DNA of 64,000 bases from Methanobacteriota archaeon (GTDB lineage Archaea; Halobacteriota; Methanosarcinia; Methanosarcinales; Methanosarcinaceae): assembly GCA_023399215.1 (NCBI GenBank), contig JAEWQJ010000007.1:26948-90947 (forward strand). Direction: 5' to 3'. This document shows, piece by piece, positions 35,358-45,215 of this stretch (position 1 is the first letter of the stretch; every line of letters starts with the position of its first letter). The notes beneath the pieces were generated by a model. The model was not told the DNA's origin, searched no databases, and worked only from the letters and a program-made list of their open reading frames with translations. The translations under genes and the position numbers were made by a program.

Positions 35358-36212
35358 TCAGTGCAGGCCGAACATCATGGATTCCGGGAAAGCTTCGCTT
35401 TCAGCTGTACCAATAAAATTATCAATACATTGCTCGTTCTCGATCTGCCATGCTCTTGATTTATAGAACTCAATAAGCTCTTTTGCCCAGATTATGGCCT
35501 CAGGTTCGGAACAGGACATATACTCGTAATAAAATCTTCCATTGCTATCAAAGAGAGAAATTATCATTCCACGGTCTGAGACCATAAGTTCAGCCAGCTT
35601 GATCCCGTCATTACATACAAAAAGCTCGGTGTTTTCCAGCGTAGCAAGTTTTCGTATCTTCTTTTCATAATTCTGCATAATTTTTTCGAGTACCGACTCA
35701 GTGAAAATAAGGGTAACATCTGACTCCAGCCTTCCAAGCCTTGTGTAAAGTGGAAGGTACTCAGGCCTGTAGAAGGACGAAAATACCATTAGATAACGTG
35801 ATGAGGAAAAGAAATCCAAAAGTTCCGTACTCGGCTCAAAAATCTGGCTCGGATCGGGTTCAATCAGCTTGCAGTCCTTCAAGTCTCCCATTCTGTCAAG
35901 GAGATACTTAGGAATTCCACCAAGGTCATGTTCGATCCAGTAATTGTCTTGTTCGAGTAAAGTAAGGACATTGACAAGGGATTGGACTTTTTTAAAGACC
36001 TGATCTCCCATATCTGTCAATTCATAGTTGCCATTTTTTTGAATAACAAGGTCACTGTCTGTAAGCCTTTTGATCTGGGGTAAGATAGCCGTGGGAGAAA
36101 CATCAAGAAGGGTCTTAATTTCTTCCATTGTTCTTGGTTTCTCTCCCAAGAGTAAAAGGAGGTCTCTTCTTTTCTGGGAACGAAATACTACATCTATTAA
36201 CTCATGTTGCAT
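35358..36212 (-). CDS. Msr-like transcription regulator (FilR1/DUF1724 family) 2
   Basis: 284 residues, same architecture as its neighbour: winged helix with TMEEIKTLLDVSPTAILPQI, then the FilR1 domain (YLLDRMGDLKDCKLIEPDPS onward). Paired Msr proteins can both be needed to switch on one mtaCB set. The C-terminus is about 20 residues longer than in paralogue 1. Transcribed away from mtaC, with 916 bases between them carrying both promoters. Confidence 0.88.
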   Translation of the reverse strand: MQHELIDVVFRSQKRRDLLLLLGEKPRTMEEIKTLLDVSPTAILPQIKRLTDSDLVIQKNGNYELTDMGDQVFKKVQSLVNVLTLLEQDNYWIEHDLGGIPKYLLDRMGDLKDCKLIEPDPSQIFEPSTELLDFFSSSRYLMVFSSFYRPEYLPLYTRLGRLESDVTLIFTESVLEKIMQNYEKKIRKLATLENTELFVCNDGIKLAELMVSDRGMIISLFDSNGRFYYEYMSCSEPEAIIWAKELIEFYKSRAWQIENEQCIDNFIGTAESEAFPESMMFGLH

Positions 36213-37127
36213 TCAAACCACTTCTATCGCGTTTTGTATTAATATAAAATCTCTGTATCATGTGACACTAAAATCTCCGCACAAAGACAGATATAAAAAA
36301 TTTGATTTTCAGTCTGACTTTATACGACCTGAATAGGAAGAAGCGTTTGTGCCATATATTGAGATTCGATATATCCATTTATATAAAAGAATATGGATTA
36401 ATAATTTCAAACGTGAAAGCATCTTATTGATATAATTTTATAGAGTATTAGAATAATAATATATTTTCATAAAAACGGTAGCATTAGATGCACTTTGAAG
36501 TTATTAGTGCCTTAAATGACAGAATAATCAAGTTGTGTAAAACTCAAAGAGTGAAGTATGATCATTGAAATTTTTGATAGGCTTTATCTGAATAATCGCA
36601 TTGTTTAAACTATTTTAGTATGTTTTTTATCACGCATATAAGAACTCATGAATCTAAAAAAAGTTGAGATGCCTTGCAAATTTACTTCAAAAATTTAAGG
36701 GCAATATTTCCTGAAAAGCGAGTGCATAATATTTGAGGGTAAAACGCTTTGTAATCGGTTCAAAATTTCAGACCTCTTTTTGCCCTGTAAAAACCAGAAA
36801 AAAATTTCCGTCGGTTATGGTATATGTGATAATCTCCCCTAATAATACTGTAAAAACGTGTCAGCATTAGCAGACATGCAAATTAATCAAAAAGGAAAAG
36901 TTCCGGTGAGAAAAGAAGATTCTTTCGCTGGTAGACTCTGAATAAAATCTGGAGATAGTGTCCTATAGAAAGGATAAGTTGTAGATTTTTTCAGGGCTGA
37001 ATATCCTCGAAAGAAAAGACTTCATGGAGGTAAAGCCGGAACCTCACGACACCGAACATGTTCGGGACTGCAGACCCGATAACGGTAGCGACCTTTTTGC
37101 TAAAAACCAAAACGGAGGTTTAAAAAT
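36213..37127 (+). promoter_or_regulatory. mtaC upstream region and switch-like leader
   Basis: Long 5' region of mtaC. Within 100 bases of the start: CCGAACATGTTCGG (37052-37065) is a perfect hairpin, but TCGGG (37062-37066) can instead pair with CCCGA (37075-37079), so the two exclude each other. GGAGGT occurs twice, at 37026-37031 and as the real ribosome binding site at 37114-37119; ACCTC (37041-37045) can pair with either. Long leaders are known for mtaCB operons of Methanosarcina; the switching scheme is my inference. Confidence 0.5.
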
Positions 37128-37904
37128 ATGTTGGACTTTACAGAGGCAAGTCTGAAAAAGGTTTTAACCAGATACAACGTAGCTCTGGAAAAGGCATTGA
37201 CGCCTGAAGAAGCCGCAGAAGAGCTCTATCCTAAAGACGAACTAATCTACCCTATCGCAAAGGCCATCTTCGAAGGAGAAGAAGATGACGTTGTCGAGGG
37301 TCTCCAAGCCGCAATCGAAGCTGGTAAGGACCCAATTGCTCTTATCGATGACGCTCTCATGGTCGGTATGGGCGTTGTCATAAGACTTTATGACGAAGGT
37401 GTAATTTTCCTCCCTAACGTCATGATGTCTGCTGATGCCATGCTTGATGGTATCGAATATTGTAAGGAAAACTCTGGTGCTGCTCCTAAAACCAAAGGAA
37501 CCGTTGTCTGCCACGTCGCAGAAGGTGACGTTCACGACATTGGAAAGAACATCGTTACCGCTCTTCTCAGGGCAAACGGCTACAATGTAGTTGACCTTGG
37601 AAGGGACGTACCTTCAGAAGAAGTTCTTGATGCAGTTAAAAAAGAGAAGCCAATTCTGCTCACAGGTACTGCCCTCATGACAACCACCATGTATGCATTC
37701 AAGGAAGTTAATGACAAGCTTCTTGAAAATGGAATAAAGATCCCATTCGCATGCGGTGGCGGCGCAGTTAATCAGGACTTCGTATCCCAGTTTGCACTCG
37801 GTATATATGGAGAAGAAGCCGCTGACGCCCCCAAGATTGCTGACGCAATCATTGCAGGTACTACAGATGTCACAGAACTAAGAGAGAAATTCCACAAGCA
37901 CTGA
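37128..37904 (+). CDS. mtaC: Methanol corrinoid protein
   Basis: 258 residues. Carries the corrinoid that MtaB methylates from methanol and MtaA demethylates to make methyl-CoM. B12-binding motif DVHDIGKNIV with the cobalt-ligand His136, followed by the GTALMTTTM and ACGGGAVN loop segments of the Rossmann-like cobalamin domain; the N-terminal ~90 residues form the helical cap. Ribosome binding site GGAGGT. mtaB starts 11 bases after the stop. No mtaA is in the window. Confidence 0.97.
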   Translation: MLDFTEASLKKVLTRYNVALEKALTPEEAAEELYPKDELIYPIAKAIFEGEEDDVVEGLQAAIEAGKDPIALIDDALMVGMGVVIRLYDEGVIFLPNVMMSADAMLDGIEYCKENSGAAPKTKGTVVCHVAEGDVHDIGKNIVTALLRANGYNVVDLGRDVPSEEVLDAVKKEKPILLTGTALMTTTMYAFKEVNDKLLENGIKIPFACGGGAVNQDFVSQFALGIYGEEAADAPKIADAIIAGTTDVTELREKFHKH

Positions 37905-37914
37905 GGTGAGAAAA

Positions 37915-39303
37915 ATGGCAGCAAAAAGATACACTTCAATGGCATACGCAAGCGCAGACGAAATGACTTTCGGCGTATCCAAGTACCCTGTAAAGGCAGG
38001 TCTTGACCTCGAGATCGGTGCAGGTTACACTATTCCTGAAATTAATTATGCTCCTAGACCTGAAGCTGGTGCATCCAAGGAAAAGCTCATAAAAGAATAT
38101 GAGAGGATCACCACTGACGTTATGGAGAGAATGGTGCAGGTTGGTTTCCCAGCAATTATCCTTGAAACCGAACACGTTCAGCAGATGTCCAACAACCCCT
38201 CCTGGGGAGCAGAAGTTGCACATGCCCAGAAAACCATTATGGAGAAGTACCATGATGAATATGGCATAAAGTGCGCACTCCGCCACACCATTGGTGATAT
38301 CCGCGAGAACAGAGAATTCATGCAGCTCAGAGGCGACAAATACTCTGTCTTCCTTGAAGCATTCGAACAGTGTGCCGAGAATGGTGCAGACCTGCTTTCT
38401 GTAGAGAGCATGGGTGGTAAGGAAGTTTTCGACTATGCAGTTCTCAGGAACGATGTCCCAGGTATGCTCTATGCAATTGGCTGTCTAGGCTCCATTGACA
38501 TGGAAATGATCTGGACCGACATCTCCAACATTGCAAAGAAGACTGGCACTGTTTCTGCAGGTGACACAGACTGTGCCCAGGCAAACACCGCAATGTTCAT
38601 TGGTGGTGGACTGCTCAACAAGAACCTCGCCCACACAGTCGCAGTTCTCGCAAGGGCAATCTCTGCTCCAAGATCCCTCGTTGCATACGAAGCAGGTGCA
38701 GTAGGACCCGGAAAAGACTGCGGATATGAAAACATTGTCGTCAAAGCTATCACAGGTATGCCAATGACCATGGAAGGTAAGACTTCAACCTGCGCCCACT
38801 CTGATGTAATGGGTAACCTGGTCATGCAGTGCTGTGACTGCTGGTCTAACGAGTCCGTAGAGTACCACGGTGAATTCGGTGGTACAACTGTTCAGTGCTG
38901 GTCCGAAACCCTTGCATACGACTGTGCTCTCATGAACACTGCTCTTGAGACCAAGAACGACAAAGTTCTCAGAGATCTTATGATGCTCTCCGACAGATAC
39001 AGAGACCCCCAGGCCTATGTGCTTGCATACGACAACGCATACAGGATCGGTCAGGCAATTGTCAAGGACGGAGACAACATCTACCTCAGAGCAAAGAACG
39101 CTGCAGTCGAATGCTGCAACATTGTCGAAGAAGGTGCAGCCGGCAAGCTCGAGCTCTCCAGGTTCGAAACCAAAGCTCTCGCAGACGCAAAGGCAGCCCT
39201 CGAAGCTCTCCCAGACGACATGGACAAGTTCATGGACGACTGTCTTACAAAATACAAGAATGAAGTTAAAGTCTTCCTGCCGGAGGAGAACTACGGCTTA
39301 TAA
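37915..39303 (+). CDS. mtaB: Methanol:corrinoid methyltransferase
   Basis: 462 residues from ATG 37915 (GAGGTGAG upstream; GTG 37906 lies in that site). Zinc enzyme that activates methanol and methylates the cobalt of MtaC. The sequence is typical from MAAKRYTSMAYASADEMTFG to FLPEENYGL; zinc ligands are expected in the central Glu/Cys regions (for example AGDTDCAQAN and CAHSDVMGN). Codon choice is strongly biased to frequent codons, as expected for a highly expressed gene. Stop followed by a T-rich tract (39312-39327). Confidence 0.97.
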   Translation: MAAKRYTSMAYASADEMTFGVSKYPVKAGLDLEIGAGYTIPEINYAPRPEAGASKEKLIKEYERITTDVMERMVQVGFPAIILETEHVQQMSNNPSWGAEVAHAQKTIMEKYHDEYGIKCALRHTIGDIRENREFMQLRGDKYSVFLEAFEQCAENGADLLSVESMGGKEVFDYAVLRNDVPGMLYAIGCLGSIDMEMIWTDISNIAKKTGTVSAGDTDCAQANTAMFIGGGLLNKNLAHTVAVLARAISAPRSLVAYEAGAVGPGKDCGYENIVVKAITGMPMTMEGKTSTCAHSDVMGNLVMQCCDCWSNESVEYHGEFGGTTVQCWSETLAYDCALMNTALETKNDKVLRDLMMLSDRYRDPQAYVLAYDNAYRIGQAIVKDGDNIYLRAKNAAVECCNIVEEGAAGKLELSRFETKALADAKAALEALPDDMDKFMDDCLTKYKNEVKVFLPEENYGL

Positions 39304-40435
39304 GCCGAACTCTCCTTTTTTCTTTTTTAAACTTGTTTTGAGTTCGTAAAATTCTTAAAGTTTCTTACTATCCTGGTTTTGTGTGTTTTTGCCATTTATC
39401 CCATGTTCTATGTTTCTGTGTAATTCAATTTTGCATGTAAGTGCTTGACCTTTCATAAAATTTATAATCATAACCATCTCCTCGCTTGGACCACGCCTGT
39501 ACGATGTTTCGCTCAAGCTTTTTTTGAAAGAGTTTTTGCCACAACCATTGACCTGTAATCATTGATCCTCAGCCGTTGAGCCGCAACCGTTGCGCCGGTT
39601 GATCACGCCGACCACGTTGTTGCTTGGTTTTTCGCTCAAGCCTTTTTTTAAAAGGCTTGCGGACAAGCAGTTTTTCAAAAGGGTTGTGATCACGCCGATA
39701 GGGTTAGGGGATAAGTTCCTCAAATTCAAATGTTTCCAGAGTTTTCGCTCAAGCCTTTTTTAAAAAGGCTTGCAGTCAAACAACTTTTAATAAGGCTTGT
39801 GGAATCCGGGCGAGAAGTAACCCCGAGTAATAAACAGATAAAAAAAGAAATGAATATATAGAATAACGTTGTAAAAATAAGATAAGTAAGGTCAAAATAT
39901 AGTGAGATTACGTTTGAGGAACAAAATATATTCTCAGATAAGGAACAAAATACATTCCCAAAGCATAAGAATGTATTTAATTTAATAATTACATAGAAAA
40001 AAAGAAAAAACATATATACATGAGGAGAGTATCAATAATTAGTAGCGTGGGGCAAAAAAATATACGAACAGACCAAAAACCGTGCCATCAATAAGGAGTT
40101 TAAATAACTCTCCCATGTTACTCTTTCTTCCTTTAATTTTGAAGTCTTAAAATGATCCATTTTAGGTGTTAATAAGTTTCATTTATATATGGAAATTGTT
40201 CCAGTAATTCCTCAACAATTTCTAAAGCTGAATTTTCAATCTGTTTTGCGAATGCTCAGTTTAGATACTGATTCTGACATACCTTACCATTTTTTACTGT
40301 TTAAACGGATCAGAGTTTAGATGGACTAAGACTTGCCAGTAAATTCTTTGAAGAGAGTCTGGAATATAGAATTACAAATCAAAAATTAAGGAGAGAACAA
40401 AGAGAAATAAATGCATTTTTAAGGGATGGATAAAA
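39304..40435. other. 1.1 kb gene-free spacer after mtaB
   Basis: A poly-T tract right after mtaB likely terminates the operon. The middle is the repeat cluster at 39490-39800. The last 400 bases are AT-rich, with no ORF beyond shadow frames; GGATGGATAAAA before 40436 is the only ribosome-site-like sequence. Nothing else seen. Confidence 0.6.
39490..39800. repeat. AAGCCTTTT hairpin / CAACCGTTG repeat cluster
   Basis: Three inverted repeats of the form AAGCCTTTTTTxAAAAGGCTTG plus CAACCGTTG units and GATCACGCCGACCACGTTG. The same modules occur, sometimes inverted, at 28408-28597 and 54640-54850. In RNA each would form a strong hairpin. Likely a dispersed, species-level repeat; no spacers as in CRISPR. 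Confidence 0.75.
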
Positions 40436-41575
40436 GTGAAAATAATTATTCTTATATGCGGAGAAGGTCTTGGTCATACTAGCCGGTGCCTTGCGCTGGG
40501 GAAAGAATTTCTATCCGATGGACATGAAGTGCATTTCGGAGCTTATGGATATTCAAAGGAGCTGGTCGAAAAAACAGGATACTCAGCACATGAAATCCCT
40601 TCAGAAATAAAGCTGATCGGAAAAGCTGGAACCCTGGATCTTACAGGCTCAATTGAGGCTACCCTTAAAAGTGCTGACATTTTAGGAGGACCAAAACTTC
40701 TTAAACTGATAAAAGATATTGGTCCTGATGTCGTTATTTCGGACAGCTATTATCTGGGAACGCTCGCTGGCTTTACACTTAGAATCCCGGTATATCTCAT
40801 CCTGAACCAATCAAATATGGAAGAGTTTTTCAAAAATCGGGGAGCACCCTTGAGGCTTCTTGGGGAAGTGACCAGAAGATTCTATACCCAGATTTTTGAA
40901 AAAGTAGACAAAATAATTATTCCTGATTATCCTCTTCCATACACCGTTTGCAAGAAAAACCTGAATTTTCGGGGTAGAGTTCAGGAAAAACTATTCTTCA
41001 GCGGTCCCCTTATAAAAGAAAAATACGAAGATGTGGAGTCAATTCCCCTTAAGAAACCACATATTGTTTCACTTATAGGGGGCTTCGGATACAGAGAGCC
41101 TATTTTCAGAAAGGTGCTCGAAACAGCAAAGCTTGATCCGTCCATTAATTACACCCTGATTTCAGGTCCTTCCCTCGATCCCTCAAACCTGGTTGACCTG
41201 CCAGAAAATGTACAGATTCTTAAGTTTGTAAAAGATACATATCCATACCTGAAAAGTTCTGATGCAGTAATAGCTCCTGGTGGGCACAGTACTATGATGG
41301 AAGCCCTGAGCTTTGGGATCCCTATCCTTTCTTTTCCTGACAGGGGGCATAGTGAGCAGGAAAATAATGCTGAAGTAATTGAAGAAGAAGGCTACGGAAG
41401 GATGCTCAGCTATTCCACGCCTCCTGAGGTCGTGCTCGAATGTATTCGGGAAGTCCTTGAGGAAAAAAGATACAGGAATAAAACCGAAAGACTGCGAAGA
41501 CTTGCCAGAGAATTGGACGGCCCTCGTGCTGTAAGAAAAATGCTTGAAAAAGAGTTTAATGAGAACGTTTTGTGA
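40436..41575 (+). CDS. Glycosyltransferase, MurG/GT1-like
   Basis: 379 residues, GTG start. N-terminal ILICGEGLGHTSRCLALGKE is the glycine-rich acceptor loop of GT-B enzymes; the C-terminal donor site has VIAPGGHSTMMEALSFGIPI and FPDRGHSEQENNA, as in UDP-sugar transferases of the MurG/UGT group. No signal peptide or membrane span; cytosolic or membrane-associated. Could build glycolipids or surface glycans. Isolated gene. Confidence 0.85.
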   Translation: MKIIILICGEGLGHTSRCLALGKEFLSDGHEVHFGAYGYSKELVEKTGYSAHEIPSEIKLIGKAGTLDLTGSIEATLKSADILGGPKLLKLIKDIGPDVVISDSYYLGTLAGFTLRIPVYLILNQSNMEEFFKNRGAPLRLLGEVTRRFYTQIFEKVDKIIIPDYPLPYTVCKKNLNFRGRVQEKLFFSGPLIKEKYEDVESIPLKKPHIVSLIGGFGYREPIFRKVLETAKLDPSINYTLISGPSLDPSNLVDLPENVQILKFVKDTYPYLKSSDAVIAPGGHSTMMEALSFGIPILSFPDRGHSEQENNAEVIEEEGYGRMLSYSTPPEVVLECIREVLEEKRYRNKTERLRRLARELDGPRAVRKMLEKEFNENVL

Positions 41576-41674
41576 AAAGCCTCTTCAGTTTCCACACCAC
41601 TTATGTAAATCCTGCATAATGAAGAAAAATGATCCGGAAAAACCATGATCATTTTGAGATATCACTTTGAAATA

Positions 41675-42319
41675 TCACTTTGGAATGAGACTCTGCAGAT
41701 ACTTGAAAAGGGAAGCATGGTTTTCGAGCACTAGATCCGCATGCTCTATCTTTTCAGGTTCAAGCATACCCGTAACTGCAACACAGTAAAGCCCTGCCCT
41801 CTTGGCGGCAGTTATTCCCAGAGGTGCATTTTCAATTACCATGCACTCGTTTTTTGTCAAGTCAAGTTTTTCAAGGGCTTTGAGGTAAGGGTCCGGATCC
41901 GGTTTTCCGCGCTCAAGGTCACTTCCGGTAATTATAACATCAAAACAGTTATAGAAATACTTATTGACAACTTTATTTACTGTATCAGTATGTGATCCTG
42001 AGACCAGAGCGAGCTTAAAATGCCGTTTCAATGCCTGAATGCAATCTTGGATACCTTCATAAGGTTTTATCCGATCAAACTCGAGAACCTCACGTTTCTT
42101 TTCAGGCAGTTTCTCTAAATGCCAGGGCTCAGGCTCTTTTCCAGCCTCTTCGAAAATTGATTTAATTAATCTTTTGTTGTTTGAGCCTTCGAGCTCATAA
42201 ATGTCTTCATTGGTAATGTTAATACCAACTTCCTTGAAGGTTTTAACCCAGGCATCGGCCTGGAAACGCATGGAATCTATAAGAACTCCGTCTACATCAA
42301 AAATTATTGCTTTTAACAT
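41675..42319 (-). CDS. HAD-superfamily hydrolase (beta-phosphoglucomutase-like)
   Basis: 214 residues. Motif I FDVDGVLIDS (nucleophile and acid Asp), motif II LVSGSHT, motif III lysine near DLERGKPDPDPY, motif IV ENAPLGITAAKRAG. The small helical cap after motif I is the PGMB/phosphatase type. It dephosphorylates or isomerises a small sugar phosphate; substrate not readable. Convergent with the glycosyltransferase gene. Confidence 0.9.
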   Translation of the reverse strand: MLKAIIFDVDGVLIDSMRFQADAWVKTFKEVGINITNEDIYELEGSNNKRLIKSIFEEAGKEPEPWHLEKLPEKKREVLEFDRIKPYEGIQDCIQALKRHFKLALVSGSHTDTVNKVVNKYFYNCFDVIITGSDLERGKPDPDPYLKALEKLDLTKNECMVIENAPLGITAAKRAGLYCVAVTGMLEPEKIEHADLVLENHASLFKYLQSLIPK

Positions 42320-42435
42320 CTATTTAATAGATTGTTATAATCTATAATAAATATTATGAAAAATAAAGTTCTATAAAATCTATATATAGAGGTCTATTAG
42401 GTTGTGATAACCTGATTATCTTTTGAGCAGATATT

Positions 42436-42624
42436 TCATTTAAAATACTTCTCGTAAAAGATCCCTCCCAGCCAATATCCTAAGAGGGCAAATAGGAGTG
42501 TGCCCGGAACATACATCGAGGACCCTAACCCCTTAACAGAAAATAATATATTGAAAAATAAAATATAGGAGATTAAGAAGACAAAAAATCCAATTATCTC
42601 AAAGTATATTTTTGCTGGTTTCAA
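42436..42624 (-). CDS. Small two-span membrane protein
   Basis: 62 residues with a TTG start and GAGGAGG 12 bases upstream. Two hydrophobic stretches (IGFFVFLISYILFFNILF; GTLLFALLGYWLGGIF) separated by a short polar loop, ending in KYFK. Probably real by its composition and ribosome site. Function unknown. Confidence 0.55.
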   Translation of the reverse strand: MKPAKIYFEIIGFFVFLISYILFFNILFSVKGLGSSMYVPGTLLFALLGYWLGGIFYEKYFK

Positions 42625-42706
42625 GTTGTATCTGAGCCTCCTCTTCCCAATCCATAAACTTATAAATCACAAGATTTGGCTTGTTGAACTTTACTTTCTA
42701 CTCTTT

Positions 42707-43138
42707 TTACTTTCTTTCTCCGCCTTGCTTGCCTTCTTCTCCTTCTTTCTTGAAATTAAGAGAAACGGAGTTAATGCAGTAGCGTTTTCCGGTTGGTGCA
42801 GGTCCGTCTTCAAATACATGGCCCAGGTGGCTTCCGCAGCGAGAACAGACTATTTCTATCCTGTTCATGAAATAACTGGTGTCTTCTTTGAGCCTTACCC
42901 TGTCACTGGAAATAACATCATAGAAACTTGGCCAACCGGTTCCGGACTCAAATTTGGTGTCCGAAGAAAAAAGCTCCTGCCCGCAGGCAGCACAGGTGTA
43001 AACTCCTTTTTCCTTGTTATAGTACAGGTTTCCGGAAAAGGGCCTTTCCGTACCTCTCTGCCGCAGGACGTGATATTGTTCAGGCGTAAGTACTTTTTTC
43101 CATTCTTCTTCAGATTTTTCAACCACTTTCTGTGCCAT
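42707..43138 (-). CDS. msrB: Peptide-methionine (R)-S-oxide reductase
   Basis: 143 residues from ATG 43138, which has AGGGGG upstream; an open frame from 43201 adds 21 residues without support. Reduces methionine-R-sulfoxide in proteins. Two zinc CxxC pairs (CAAC, CSRC), WPSFYDVI, HLGHVFEDGP, and the catalytic Cys in RYCINSVSLNF. Unrelated to the Msr regulators despite the similar symbol. Relevant to oxygen tolerance of an anaerobe. Confidence 0.95.
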   Translation of the reverse strand: MAQKVVEKSEEEWKKVLTPEQYHVLRQRGTERPFSGNLYYNKEKGVYTCAACGQELFSSDTKFESGTGWPSFYDVISSDRVRLKEDTSYFMNRIEIVCSRCGSHLGHVFEDGPAPTGKRYCINSVSLNFKKEGEEGKQGGERK

Positions 43139-43438
43139 TGTGAACCCCCTTTGTATATGATTTAGTTGTTCCAGCGATATTACTATTTTTCGAGTCTGCA
43201 AAGACCAATTGTTAGTTTGAAAGTAAAGTCAATGGTAAATTTGCATTGGAGTGATAGTAAAAATTATTATTATTATTATTAGTATATTATTATATTATTA
43301 TATAAATTTAATAATTAAATTATATACGTGAAATAAAATGGTAAAAGTTGCATGTTAAAATCGAGAATCAAATAATGAGTATAATTATAATGGATTAATT
43401 ATATTATATTTATATAAATGATTATCCTGAAATAAAAC
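43139..43438. other. AT-rich divergent promoter spacer
   Basis: Contains a run of ATT/TTA triplets (43262-43310) and TTTATATAA (43408-43416), a box A about 25 bases before the ATG at 43439, which would make that gene's mRNA leaderless. No gene. Confidence 0.5.
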
Positions 43439-43912
43439 ATGTTGGTTTGGGGCAACATGGGAGAGAATCTGACAGGGAGAAAAGACCATAGTATAATAGT
43501 CGCTGCACTTATCTTTATATTTCTTGCAGCAGTCTTTGCAGTTATCGTTTTTAAGCAAATTAACCCTGGAAAGTTTACTCTACCTTTTTATTTTCTAGTA
43601 ATGGGACTGTATTTCTTTGCTACAGCTATGGAATCCGAAAGTAAGCTAGGAGAACGGCTTGCTTCTTTGAGCTGGACTCTTAACATGCTCGGCTTTATTC
43701 TTTTTTATCAGCGCGTAACAGGAAACCTGCAAAGCTGGATCTATATGTGGCCGCTGGTGTTTCCCTCCGGAATTGGATTGGGGCAGGTCTGCTATGGAGC
43801 GGTTAAAGCCAAAAAAGAGCCCATCGAGCGTGGGAAAGTGCTCATCAAGATGGGATTTGGACTTTTTATTCTGATCCTCGTAATCTTCAAGCTCTTCGGG
43901 ATATTACAATAA
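43439..43912 (+). CDS. Four-span membrane protein of unknown function
   Basis: 157 residues. Hydrophobic segments: IIVAALIFIFLAAVFAVIVF, FTLPFYFLVMGLYFFATA, LSWTLNMLGFILFY and GFGLFILILVIFKLFGIL, with a further moderately hydrophobic WPLVFPSGIGLGQV stretch. Start at ATG 43439 fits the box A for a leaderless mRNA; ATG 43457 is the alternative. No motif recognised. Confidence 0.7.
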   Translation: MLVWGNMGENLTGRKDHSIIVAALIFIFLAAVFAVIVFKQINPGKFTLPFYFLVMGLYFFATAMESESKLGERLASLSWTLNMLGFILFYQRVTGNLQSWIYMWPLVFPSGIGLGQVCYGAVKAKKEPIERGKVLIKMGFGLFILILVIFKLFGILQ

Positions 43913-44055
43913 ATCAGTCCGCTCAAATAATTGAAAAACAGTTTTTCTTACCCATAAGGGAAAAAGAGATTTAAAGTGAGTAAAACAGGTTTAAATTAAT
44001 TAGATAAGTTTAAAGAAGTAAAAACCAAAAACATAAAAAAATCAAACTGAGAAAA

Positions 44056-44661
44056 TCAGAGAAGTTGAGTCAGGCTTGGCTCGTATTTTTTAAACTCAGG
44101 ACCAGAAAAAGGAGAAGTTGAGACCAATCTCCCGAGATCTCTTACTTTTTCAAGCAGCTTGGGCCTGGATGAGACTTCAAGCTTATCCGTGCCAGCCGCA
44201 ATAACCGTTTCCAGGACATCAAAGCCAAGATAGTAGAGAATGCCGGCTGTGTATTCAAAATATGGTTTGAAGGCGTCCCTATCCGAACTGCCCTGGGAAA
44301 ATACAAGGATCAGTTTTTTATTATCAAGCCTGCTTGAAAAATCAGGTTTTAAGAAGGCTGTCAGACGGTCGATTAAGAGTTTAGTCTGGGCAGTCATCTG
44401 CCACATGTAAACAGGAGAACCGAGTACAATAGTGTCTGCAGTCTGGATTTCGTGGTAAAGTTCCTGCATGTCGTCGTCTATTGCACAGCAACCTGATTCC
44501 TGGCATCTGAAACAGGCATCACAACCTTTAATATTTAGAGATGTTAGATTATAAATTACTTTTTCTGCACCTTTTTCGGCAGCTCCATCGAGAATTGCGT
44601 TTACAAGTTTTGCAGTGTTACCATTGATATTAGGACTACCCACCAATCCAAGAATTTTAAT
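44056..44661 (-). CDS. Flavodoxin-like NADPH-dependent FMN reductase family protein (Isf-like)
   Basis: About 201 residues. Family start ILGLVGSPNINGNTAKLV, FMN loop SPVYMWQMTAQTKLLIDRL, and a cysteine-rich loop CDACFRCQESGCC as in iron-sulfur flavoproteins of methanogens (compact [4Fe-4S] motif). The only in-frame position giving the usual MKILG N-terminus is an ATT codon at 44661-44659, six bases after GGGGGT; the first standard start (TTG 44646) would remove five family residues. I prefer the ATT start, with reserve. Confidence 0.85.
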   Translation of the reverse strand: MKILGLVGSPNINGNTAKLVNAILDGAAEKGAEKVIYNLTSLNIKGCDACFRCQESGCCAIDDDMQELYHEIQTADTIVLGSPVYMWQMTAQTKLLIDRLTAFLKPDFSSRLDNKKLILVFSQGSSDRDAFKPYFEYTAGILYYLGFDVLETVIAAGTDKLEVSSRPKLLEKVRDLGRLVSTSPFSGPEFKKYEPSLTQLL

Positions 44662-45215
44662 GTTAAGACCCCCATTGAAGAGTTTAAAAAGTTAAAATTT
44701 TGAACAGGATAACAAAAGTATAAATGATTAGTAAACATAAAAAAGTTTCTCTCCTTTAAAAAATATATAAGTTGTTATGGAAGTTCGGAATGAAGACATA
44801 GAAAGTACTTGATTTTGTACTTCAAGCGCTTAAGTCCTAAAATTGAAGAATAGGGATATATTTTTGGAAATTGAGTTTCTGATCAAAAGTTTACCATAAT
44901 ATGAGCTTCTCTCCAGACAATATTATTCTTTTTTGAGTTAGGCATACTCTGATTTTGACCCTCAATTAATATTCATTCCGTATTTATATTTCTCCTAGTA
45001 TTATATTCATTAAATACTAAACTTCAGGTGATACAATTTGAAATCGAGACTTTCTATCATTTTCGTCACTTTTGATTGATTGCAGTCAATCGCTCGTGGA
45101 ATCAATAGTAAAGTTTGGTGATTCCAGAAGAGGTTAAAGTCTCTAAAAATAATAATTGTATCATAAACATTATCAAAATTTTATTATATAGATTCATTAA
45201 AGGGGGTAAGTAAAC
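44662..45215. other. Spacer with aborted leader ORF
   Basis: 554 bases. At 45038-45079 a TTG after CAGGTGATACAA starts a 13-codon ORF reading MKSRLSIIFVTFD, which looks like a truncated signal peptide. GATTGA-TTGCAG-TCAATC next to it is a hairpin. CAAGCGCTTAAGTCCTAAA (about 44824) may be an eroded family-1 MITE end. No intact gene until 45216. Confidence 0.4.

Noticed and set aside
36900..37127. Cobalamin riboswitch upstream of mtaC
   Set aside because: No B12-box-like sequence (GCCACTG) is present, although the leader is structured.
42626..43165. 179-codon ORF opposite msrB
   Set aside because: Shadow of msrB, whose motifs are complete on the minus strand.
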